In this document: positions 52,727 through 59,632 of the stretch, in pieces | Numbering within the stretch: position 1 is the first letter of the stretch | Layout of the letters: each line of letters starts with the position of its first letter | From: a bacterium | GTDB taxonomy: Bacteria; Planctomycetota; Planctomycetia; Planctomycetales; Planctomycetaceae | Assembly: GCA_016125225.1 (NCBI GenBank) | Contig: WGME01000013.1 | Span: 372,001 to 436,000, forward strand | Direction of reading: 5' to 3' | Length of the DNA: 64,000 bases | Translations under genes and position numbers: made by a program | Notes under the pieces: generated by a model | The model's input: only the letters and a program-made list of their open reading frames with translations | Databases searched by the model: none | Told to the model about the DNA's origin: nothing

Positions 52727-53650
52727 CTATCGGCTGGAAAGTAGACTTCGCTGCAGCAAGGCAAACAGTCGATCAACTTCCGCAGAAGTCTCCGCATCGA
52801 GCTGCCAGCCACAGGGCTGAATTTGCAACGTATTGGAAAACAACCCACGTTGTTTCAGCAGGTATTTTTCAATGGCGAGAAAACCATCGAGACCGGCTTG
52901 CAACTGCAACGCCGTGATGGCGCAAATGGGCAGCGACAACGGATAAATGCGTTCTTCATCACCGGCCTCCAAGGCGCGCCACAAGGCCACGATTCCATCC
53001 AACAGATCGGTCCCGGGCATCGTGCCGACGATGCCGCGGCGGTAGCAATCGACAAGATTGATGCCCCCTGATCCTTCAAAAATGCGTGCCTTTCCTTGAG
53101 AGGCGTCGCGTAGTTTGGAAAGATTCGGCCCCAACGGACTGGCCTCGGGTTTGAAATAGATCCGTTCTTCCCCAAACTCGTCCAGTAATCTCAGATAGAC
53201 ACTCAGATCGATCGCCGCACCGACGTAGCTGGAAGCATCCTGCACCACCAGCGGGATCGAAAGACCGCGGGCGATGGCTGCGAAGTAATCGCCGGTTTGG
53301 GGACCACTCAAAGATGTCGCAACGGGCGGAATTGCCATCACCGCACTCGCTCCCAACTCCTCAGCGTGGCTGGCAAAGTCCAGAGCTTCGCGAATGCTTT
53401 CCGCACCGACACTGATCACCGTGAAGCCGCGGCCTTGTACCGCCTCACAGGCATACGTGGCCAGTTCCTTGCGACCGTGATAACCCAGCCGCAGGATCTC
53501 GCTGACCATTGCGATGACCACACCATCGGCTCCCGTTTGAAACGCCCAGTCGATCTCGCGTTCAAGCACCGGACGATCAATCGAGCCATCCTCGTTCAGC
53601 GGTGTGTGCAGAACGGGCAGGACACCGTGTAACAGAGGGGCTGCAGGCAT
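52727..53650 (-). CDS. DapA-family lyase, atypical active site
   Basis: The product is 307 residues and follows the DHDPS/N-acetylneuraminate lyase fold. The Schiff-base lysine is Lys167 (YFKPE). The usual GTTGE phosphate/carboxylate loop is replaced by MVSEILRL near residue 48. The proton-relay tyrosine of YNxP is replaced by Gln137 ([10 protein letters not shown]). By family it would cleave or form a keto-acid such as 2-keto-3-deoxy sugar acid to pyruvate plus an aldehyde. It is 9 bp upstream of the MFS gene and 82 bp downstream of the dehydratase, which supports an aldolase step, but the missing Tyr leaves the reaction uncertain. Confidence 0.88.
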   Translation of the reverse strand: MPAAPLLHGVLPVLHTPLNEDGSIDRPVLEREIDWAFQTGADGVVIAMVSEILRLGYHGRKELATYACEAVQGRGFTVISVGAESIREALDFASHAEELGASAVMAIPPVATSLSGPQTGDYFAAIARGLSIPLVVQDASSYVGAAIDLSVYLRLLDEFGEERIYFKPEASPLGPNLSKLRDASQGKARIFEGSGGINLVDCYRRGIVGTMPGTDLLDGIVALWRALEAGDEERIYPLSLPICAITALQLQAGLDGFLAIEKYLLKQRGLFSNTLQIQPCGWQLDAETSAEVDRLFALLQRSLLSSR

Positions 53651-53732
53651 GGTGGTGGGAAACTCCGTTCAGGTTCAAATTCTGCTGGTGTCGTCTTCGC
53701 TGTGCGAGAATACCAATGAAAATGGGCCTTTG

Positions 53733-54911
53733 TTACCAGTCACCGACTCCCCCATCGCGATAGAACACACGTTGCAGGAGCTCCTGCTGGAAGGGGTGCT
53801 TGCGAACTTCGTCTTCGTTGATAGTGACTCCCAAGCCAGGCTGCGTGTTGGGTGTGACGGTGCGCGTGGCCTTGTCGATCTGAAAACCTTCCTGCACCAC
53901 GTCATTCCGCCAGGGAACATCGTTGTGGACCGATTCACAAATGATATAACTCGGCTGCGAGAACCCGAACTCGATTGACGCCGCCGTGCTCACGGGGCCC
54001 TGCGGATTATGCGGAGCTAATGCGATCCGATACGCATCCGCGAGTGCCGCTACGCGTCGTGCCTCACTGAAGCCGCCGCAATGGGTGATGTCCAACTGGC
54101 AGATTTCGCAGCCGCGTACTGCGAACAAGTCACGGAAGGCGGCCAAATGCGTCATCCGCTCTCCGGTCGCAATCGGCGTCGTTACGGCCGCGTTGATCGC
54201 CGCCAGTCCTTCAAGACTTTCCGGCCAGCAGGGTTCTTCAAGAAAATACAACCCATACGGATCGAGAGCCTTGGCGAACTGCATTCCCATCGCGGGCGAG
54301 GGACGGGCATGGCAATCGACCATGATATCGATCTTATCGCCGACAGCTTCACGCATCGCCGCGACGCATGCTTCGGCCGCTTTGATCGGCTGCAGACCTT
54401 CGATGGGCATCGTCGAAGGCACGGCCATCGATTTGAAAGCCGTAAAGCCGTCTGCGACCGCTTCCTGAGCCAGTTCGGCGAACCGTTGTGCATTGTCGGT
54501 CGGAGTTTCGTAGAAGCTCTCCATCGAGCCGCCACCCAGGTGACAATAAAGCCGGATGAAGTCCCGCACCGGCCCCCCCCACAACTTGTGACAGGGCACA
54601 CCGTGCAGCTTGCCGACAATATCCCACAAAGCGATATCGATCCCGGCGATCGCGGTCGACCGGACAATTCCATTTCCATGCCAGAAGTGCTGCCGCCACA
54701 TCATCTGCCACAAGTGTTCAACGCGGGTCGGGTCTTCACCAATCAGTAGTTGGGAGATGTCTTCAATTGCACCGACGACGCTGCGGGTATGCCATTCGAG
54801 CGTCGCTTCCCCCCAGCCGAACAGTCCCGGCTGATCCGTGAGAACTTTGACGAACACCCAGTTTCGCATCCGCGCATGACAGATGAGCGTTTCGATACCA
54901 GTGATTTTCAT
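53733..54911 (-). CDS. Enolase-superfamily sugar-acid dehydratase (galactonate/mannonate dehydratase type)
   Basis: The 392-residue protein is of the mandelate racemase group. The metal ligands are Asp199 (MVDCHARPS), Glu225 (YFLEEPCW) and Glu251 (ATGERMTH). The acid/base histidines are His201 and His301 (APHNPQGP). The 2/26/26/50 spacing is that of D-galactonate and D-mannonate dehydratases, so a sugar acid losing water to a 2-keto-3-deoxy acid is expected. Which sugar acid cannot be read from sequence. It is the first gene of the minus-strand locus, divergent from the regulator, with the paired boxes 53-95 bp upstream of its start. Confidence 0.93.
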   Translation of the reverse strand: MKITGIETLICHARMRNWVFVKVLTDQPGLFGWGEATLEWHTRSVVGAIEDISQLLIGEDPTRVEHLWQMMWRQHFWHGNGIVRSTAIAGIDIALWDIVGKLHGVPCHKLWGGPVRDFIRLYCHLGGGSMESFYETPTDNAQRFAELAQEAVADGFTAFKSMAVPSTMPIEGLQPIKAAEACVAAMREAVGDKIDIMVDCHARPSPAMGMQFAKALDPYGLYFLEEPCWPESLEGLAAINAAVTTPIATGERMTHLAAFRDLFAVRGCEICQLDITHCGGFSEARRVAALADAYRIALAPHNPQGPVSTAASIEFGFSQPSYIICESVHNDVPWRNDVVQEGFQIDKATRTVTPNTQPGLGVTINEDEVRKHPFQQELLQRVFYRDGGVGDW

Positions 54912-54963
54912 CGGCGATGATCACCCGGGTCAGAGTGAGAATGCATGCCTGCGCCCCAGACAT

Positions 54964-55006
54964 TTGCTTCTGTCGACAAGATATTTGTTTTTGTCCACAG
55001 AAACAA
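54964..55006. promoter_or_regulatory. Paired GntR-type operator in the divergent promoter region
   Basis: Two 16-bp arms (TTGCTTCTGTCGACAA at 54964-54979, TTGTCCACAGAAACAA at 54991-55006) form an inverted repeat with 14 of 16 matches. Each arm also contains a GT-NN-AC box as preferred by GntR proteins (GTCGAC centred at 54974.5, GTCCAC at 54995.5). The box centres are 21 bp apart, two helical turns. It lies between the divergent regulator and dehydratase starts, so the regulator probably controls itself and the locus. Confidence 0.65.
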
Positions 55007-55019
55007 GTATGCTCAAGTC

Positions 55020-55898
55020 ATGATGATTGCCACGTTTATCAAAGATGATCTGGCAACCCGCTTAAGGTCCGGGCAGGATCTTCCCGCGCCGCTGACGATC
55101 GACGCGCTCTCAGACCATTATCAGGTGAGTTTCTCGCCGGTGCGGACGGCGATTGCGGAATTGATCGACGAAGGACTCGTGATCAAGGGACCGAATCGGC
55201 GGCTGATGGCCGTGCCGCAAAATAAGCGAGGCACCCGTTCCGCGAAGTTGCTCAAGCTGCCAGAACTACCGCCCGATCCCTTCAAGATCATCTCCAGTGA
55301 TCTGGTGAAGTTATCACTTGAGGGCGAAGCCATCTTTCTGCGCGAAGAGGCGACCGCTGAGAAATATGGAATGAGTCGCTCTGCCATTCGCAGCATCTTG
55401 CATCGGCTGGCGGGGGAAGGTGTCCTGGATCACGTGCCGCGGCGTGGCTGGCGGTTACGGCCTTTTCGTCAAGATGACCTGCAAGCCTTTATTGAAGTCC
55501 GCGAGGTGCTAGAGCGGAAAGCCCTCGAACTGGCACGCTCGAAACTTGTCGCCGACGACTTGCAACGGATGCTCGCTGCGAACCATCTGCCGGTGACTGG
55601 TAGCGGCCAGCCGCACATCGACGAGAGTCTGCACGATTACCTCATCGCCAAGGCCGGCAACAACTACATCCGCGAATTCTTCGAGCGTCAGGGGCGGTAT
55701 TACAAACTCTTATTCGAGTGGGAGGATCACGATCGCAAAGTTGCAGCGGAAACCGTCCGGCAACACCGCGAGATCCTGACAGCCCTGCTGGAAAAGAACT
55801 GGCCCGCTGCGAGAAAGGCTCTGACGCACCACATTCTCGAGAACCACCCAATCCTCGGCCAACAGGGAAGACCGGGAGCGGAAAAGCAGCGGAGTTGA
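55020..55898 (+). CDS. GntR-family regulator with two winged-helix domains and FCD domain
   Basis: The product is 292 residues from ATG 55020 (ATG 55023 also possible); the frame is open to 54945, but that start would run through the operator. Two helix-turn-helix segments are visible. The first is DALSDHYQVSFSPVRTAIAE near residue 30, followed by LIDEGLV. The second is EATAEKYGMSRSAIRSILHR near residue 108, followed by LAGEGVLDHVPRRGW. The FCD ligand-binding domain begins at DLQAFIEVREVLERKALELA, with metal-type histidines in LHDYL, QHREIL and HHILEN. Standard FadR/GntR proteins have one HTH. It likely senses the sugar acid or product of the divergent dehydratase locus and represses it. Confidence 0.88.
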   Translation: MMIATFIKDDLATRLRSGQDLPAPLTIDALSDHYQVSFSPVRTAIAELIDEGLVIKGPNRRLMAVPQNKRGTRSAKLLKLPELPPDPFKIISSDLVKLSLEGEAIFLREEATAEKYGMSRSAIRSILHRLAGEGVLDHVPRRGWRLRPFRQDDLQAFIEVREVLERKALELARSKLVADDLQRMLAANHLPVTGSGQPHIDESLHDYLIAKAGNNYIREFFERQGRYYKLLFEWEDHDRKVAAETVRQHREILTALLEKNWPAARKALTHHILENHPILGQQGRPGAEKQRS

Positions 55899-56374
55899 TG
55901 CCTGCCTGTGATTCCGTGATTGTTCACAAATCGATGCCAAAACCACTGAGGCTGATCTTCCCCTATCCCTCTCACCGCGCAACTTTGTACTCGATAAAAC
56001 TCACGTAGTCGGCGAGTAAGATTCACGAGGCCGTGATTGGGAAGCATCGCATTTTGCACCTCGGACTAATTTGGCACGTGCTACGTTTCTGCATGAGTTC
56101 TCATCTCATGGTCTGTGCAATTCGTCGCACGGATAGACTCGGTGTGAGGTGGCGTGTCAGCAGTGCAAAAGATCCCGCATCTCAAGTGATGAAGACTTTC
56201 GATTCGTGCGCGAACTTAAATGATCCAATCCCTGTCTCCAGAGAGTTTCTACAAATCTCGACAGGGCACCGGTTGTCAAGCCATTTTCTTGGTCGGTAAG
56301 ATCCAAGGACATCCAGAGAACACTGCTCGAGCTCAGACAGGTTGCATTGAATTACTTCATGCCAGAGGGTGGAC
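55899..56374. other. Intergenic stretch of 476 bp, no convincing gene
   Basis: A possible 88-codon frame (56033-56299, plus) has no ribosome site and no protein-like composition; the minus-strand frame 56182-56469 is similar. Base composition becomes more A+T-rich here and stays so to about 56880. I see no long repeat or strong hairpin. The 3' end includes the ribosome site AGAGGG of the small gene at 56375. Confidence 0.5.
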
Positions 56375-56623
56375 ATGATTGTCGGTAGTCTGTTGGGGGA
56401 GTCGCGAGAGCAGCTTCTTCTCCTCAAGTACGATGTCGCTACCGGACGGTTCGTCTTTCGCGACAGCATTTTTTCCGCTTATGCCAACGGTGAGACCACG
56501 GAGCCGGGACCCTACCAGACCGGAAGTTCTCAGATACGTATCGAAACCTCTGTCGCAGTTCCTCTGATTGTGCAAGTCTTTGACGAAATGCCGCATGTGA
56601 TTATTCACATGAAACGACAGTAA
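56375..56623 (+). CDS. Small orphan protein (82 residues)
   Basis: The start is ATG 56375 with AGAGGG upstream at ~5 nt; a GTG at 56369 is possible. The protein reads MIVGSLLGESREQLLLLKYD and later VRIET-like strands (SQIRIETSVAVPLIVQVFDE), suggesting an all-beta fold. No signal or membrane segment. I cannot assign a family. It lies between the regulator and the AAA gene in a more A+T-rich stretch, in the same direction as the AAA gene and 265 bp upstream of it, so the two may be functionally linked, but this is not shown. Confidence 0.55.
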   Translation: MIVGSLLGESREQLLLLKYDVATGRFVFRDSIFSAYANGETTEPGPYQTGSSQIRIETSVAVPLIVQVFDEMPHVIIHMKRQ

Positions 56624-56888
56624 CGCCCAGAACTCCGACAATTCATTCTGCTATGACTCCCGATTTTTCCGAGGCTCGGCGGCTCATGGCAAACCATCGC
56701 GAGACACGGCGAGTTTCATTGGAGTTTATCGCAAGGTGTCTCAAAGATCATTAAAGATACAAACGAAAGGTATTCTCTCGCGAACCTGGCTTGAGTTTCG
56801 GTGTCAGGATTGACAAATTAATGGGAAGTCATCTGCATCGCGATGGCTTTCCGGCTCCTTTCATTACGTCTATCGTGGCGCTATTCTC

Positions 56889-58394
56889 ATGCCGACACTC
56901 TCACCTTCTCAACAAACCGTCTGTGATTCCCTGCAGGCCGTCTGGTCTTATCACAATCTGTTTCAACTGTGGTCCTACTCTGGCCTCGGGCGAACGACGA
57001 TGGTGGCAGAACTCCACCACCGACTTGGTGGAATTCGTCTCGGAATCCAGGACTTCGTGAGCGCACAAATTGGTCGCGACCCAACGGCAATCGAGGACAC
57101 GATCTACTGTGTCGTGAGGGACGCGCTCCAGGCTGCGGATCACGTGTTCGTCGACGACTGGCATCTCCTGGCCGATAGCATGTCCCCGTGTGGCCACTAT
57201 CCTCGCGCGGGATATCTCGAAGCGGTCGGTGCGGCTATCGCGGCCCTCGCAACAGCGTCACGCAAGCGGCTCCTGATCGCCTCGGAAAGCGGCCTCCCCC
57301 AATCGATGAATTCTCAGTGTTTTCCGCAGGGAATTGGGGAATTCGATGTTGATGACTATCGCCATCTCTGTCACGCGTATGGAGGTGATGCGACAGGCAC
57401 TTTGGACTTTGAGCAACTCTATCGCTTTGCACCACGGCTCAATGCTTATCAGCTGCGTGAAGTCTGTGACCATTTCGTTCGCACGGATGTATGGTCGACA
57501 GATTCGTTCATCGATTATCTTCGTGAGCGTCAGTTGGTCAGTAACGTCCGTTTGGCAGAAGTCGCTCCAGTTCGTTTTGAAGACCTCATCGGTGTCGACG
57601 ATGTGATTGAAGGACTGCTCAAGCATATTGTGATGCCTCTGGAAAATGACACACTCGCCCAGCAGTTTGACTTGAAACCGAAGCGTGGTGTGTTGCTGCT
57701 TGGCCCGCCGGGAACCGGTAAAACCACAATTGGCAAAGCACTGGCGCATCGCCTTCGTGGCAAGTTCTTCCTGATCGACGGGACGGTGATTTCTGGCACT
57801 GACAGATTCTATCACCAGATTCATTCGATCTTCCAATTGGCGCGCGATAACGCCCCTTCAGTCATCTTCATTGACGATAGCGACGTAATCTTTGAGAACC
57901 AGCAGGAGCACGGACTGTATCGGTATCTGTTGACGATGCTGGATGGACTGGAGGGACAAAGTAACGGCCGGGTCTGCGTCATGCTGACGGCCATGGAGTT
58001 GCAACATATCCCTCCGGCACTGATGCGGTCTGGGCGTGTGGAACTCTGGCTGGAAACCCGATACCCATCCACGGCTGCCCGTGTCGAATTACTACAGCGG
58101 TTGACGGCTTCACTGCCAGCCGAGATCGCGGGTTTTGATTTGGATTCGGCAGCCTTAGCCACGGACGGTTGCAGCGGTGCGGATCTGAAACGCCTGGTCA
58201 ACGATGCCAAGACGTTGTGTGCCTGGGACAAATTCCAAGGCCACGAGATTCAGCCCTTCTCGGCGTATCTGCTCCAGGCCGTGTCGTCATTTCATGAGAA
58301 ACGGGCAGAATATCACGCCGCAGAAAACCGCGGCCGCAAACAGCGGGCAAATCGTCCTGCCTGGTTTGATGTGGCTACCGGAAAAGACAATTGA
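56889..58394 (+). CDS. Two-module AAA ATPase with degenerate first module
   Basis: This is a 501-residue protein. The second module is a classical AAA domain: Walker A GPPGTGKT at 272-279, Walker B VIFIDDSD at 325-332 (Asp-Asp instead of Asp-Glu), a sensor-1 region LTAMELQHIPPALMRSGRVE that lacks the usual Asn, and the final SGADLKRLVNDAKTLC. The first ~200 residues look like a decayed P-loop module: SGLGRTT at 31-37 (Arg in place of Lys) and VFVDDWHLL with Asp89-Asp90. It resembles Cdc48/Vps4-type ATPases in the second half only. No ribosome site is obvious. Substrate and partner are unknown; an unfoldase or an NTP-sensing switch are possible. Confidence 0.85.
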   Translation: MPTLSPSQQTVCDSLQAVWSYHNLFQLWSYSGLGRTTMVAELHHRLGGIRLGIQDFVSAQIGRDPTAIEDTIYCVVRDALQAADHVFVDDWHLLADSMSPCGHYPRAGYLEAVGAAIAALATASRKRLLIASESGLPQSMNSQCFPQGIGEFDVDDYRHLCHAYGGDATGTLDFEQLYRFAPRLNAYQLREVCDHFVRTDVWSTDSFIDYLRERQLVSNVRLAEVAPVRFEDLIGVDDVIEGLLKHIVMPLENDTLAQQFDLKPKRGVLLLGPPGTGKTTIGKALAHRLRGKFFLIDGTVISGTDRFYHQIHSIFQLARDNAPSVIFIDDSDVIFENQQEHGLYRYLLTMLDGLEGQSNGRVCVMLTAMELQHIPPALMRSGRVELWLETRYPSTAARVELLQRLTASLPAEIAGFDLDSAALATDGCSGADLKRLVNDAKTLCAWDKFQGHEIQPFSAYLLQAVSSFHEKRAEYHAAENRGRKQRANRPAWFDVATGKDN

Positions 58395-58696
58395 ATCATT
58401 CCCGAGCAGTCAATATCGACTGTACCGTCCCGACTGAAGTTCCCGTGCATGAATTGCGAAGTCCGGTGAGGTCGAATCTGGTGTAAGGAATGCTCGGACA
58501 AGCCTGCGGGCGTACTGAGCGCGGGGATGCCTCGGGCAACCTTCGAGCATTCTTTAACCTGGCCGGTAAATCCTCCAATCCTCCCTATCGGCTTCAACAG
58601 ACGATTTGCGAACGAGTACCAGGTGCTTGTACAATGCACGCTGCGCTGTGCCACCGCTGTGTACGATCTTGAACTCACAGTAGAGAACCAATCGTC
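58395..58696. other. Intergenic stretch of 302 bp with one structured element
   Basis: No gene is seen. The stretch holds the long-range hairpin at 58484-58556, and presumably the promoter of the esterase gene in its last 100 bp. Short minus- and plus-strand frames here lack ribosome sites. Confidence 0.5.
58484..58556. ncRNA. Possible structured RNA or terminator hairpin
   Basis: A 13-bp stem (58484-58496 with 58544-58556, one G-U pair) encloses a 47-nt loop. On the plus strand it ends in TCTTTA then ACC, weakly terminator-like. The loop is G/C-rich and larger than a normal terminator loop, so a structured leader or small RNA is possible. It lies after the AAA gene and ~140 bp before the esterase start. 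Confidence 0.35.
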
Positions 58697-59578
58697 ATGA
58701 ACTGCAGACTTATCGGCTGCACCGCATTCCTGCCCCTTTTGTTCGTCAATCTCGCCGCAGCTCAGACGCTCTCCTCTGATGTACCCTACGTCGAAAATGG
58801 GCATAAGCGTCATGTGTTGGACATTTACACGCCGGAAAAGGGGGCCGACAAAAGCCTGCCCGTGATGTTCTGGATTCATGGCGGGGGATGGCAGGCGGGT
58901 GACAAAAGTGATGTGGCGTTGAAGCCGAAGGTGCTGACGGAGCGGGGCTTTGTCTTCGTATCGACGAACTACCGACTCCTGCCCGACGTCGAGATGGACG
59001 TCCTGACCCGCGATGTCGCCACGTCGTTAGGCTGGGTGCACAAGAACATCGCCAAGTATGGTGGTGATCCCAACAGGATTTTTGTTGGTGGTCATTCGGC
59101 CGGAGCACAACTGGCAGCCTTGCTCTGTATCGATGACCGTTACCTGAAGGAGCAAGGCGTCTCGTTTGATGTGCTGAAAGGTTGTGTGCCGGTGGATGGT
59201 GACACCTACGACATTCCCAAAATCATTATGACGGCTGAACACCGGCAGACATTGTATGGCGGCAAGATGTTTACCTTTGGCCATCGGCAGAAGTTCGGGA
59301 ACGACCCCGAGAAGCATGTTGATTTCTCTGCCGTGACACACGTCGCAAAAGAGAAAGGTATCCCGCCGTTCCTGCTGCTTTACTTCTCTGGCAACCCTGA
59401 TACCGGTGCCCAGGCCAGGCGATTGGAAGCCGTGTTGAAGGAGTCGGGAATTCCGGCGGCGTCGTATGGAAAATCGGACAGCAACCATAGCCGTTTGAAT
59501 AATGACCTCGGCCAGCCCGACGACCCGGCCACACAGGAGCTTTTCAAGTTTCTCGATGGATTAGTGAGTGGAATGTAA
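58697..59578 (+). CDS. Secreted alpha/beta hydrolase (esterase/lipase)
   Basis: This 293-residue protein has a signal peptide ([19 protein letters not shown]). It is an alpha/beta hydrolase of the esterase/hormone-sensitive-lipase-like group: the oxyanion motif [14 protein letters not shown], the nucleophile in [13 protein letters not shown] and a catalytic His in [10 protein letters not shown]. It is exported and probably acts on a plant or algal ester, perhaps on deacetylation of polysaccharides. It is 55 bp upstream of the DUF1592 gene, in the same direction. No cap domain of the classical lipases is visible. Substrate not inferable. Confidence 0.9.
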   Translation: MNCRLIGCTAFLPLLFVNLAAAQTLSSDVPYVENGHKRHVLDIYTPEKGADKSLPVMFWIHGGGWQAGDKSDVALKPKVLTERGFVFVSTNYRLLPDVEMDVLTRDVATSLGWVHKNIAKYGGDPNRIFVGGHSAGAQLAALLCIDDRYLKEQGVSFDVLKGCVPVDGDTYDIPKIIMTAEHRQTLYGGKMFTFGHRQKFGNDPEKHVDFSAVTHVAKEKGIPPFLLLYFSGNPDTGAQARRLEAVLKESGIPAASYGKSDSNHSRLNNDLGQPDDPATQELFKFLDGLVSGM

Positions 59579-59632
59579 GCCGCATCTTCCTCTTGGTCGA
59601 AGCCACGAAACTGACGTCTGCAAGGGAAGAGA

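Noticed and set aside
56357-56641. 94-codon minus-strand frame opposite the small orphan gene
   Set aside because: The plus-strand frame has a ribosome site (AGAGGG) and strand-like hydrophobic pattern; the minus-strand frame has neither.
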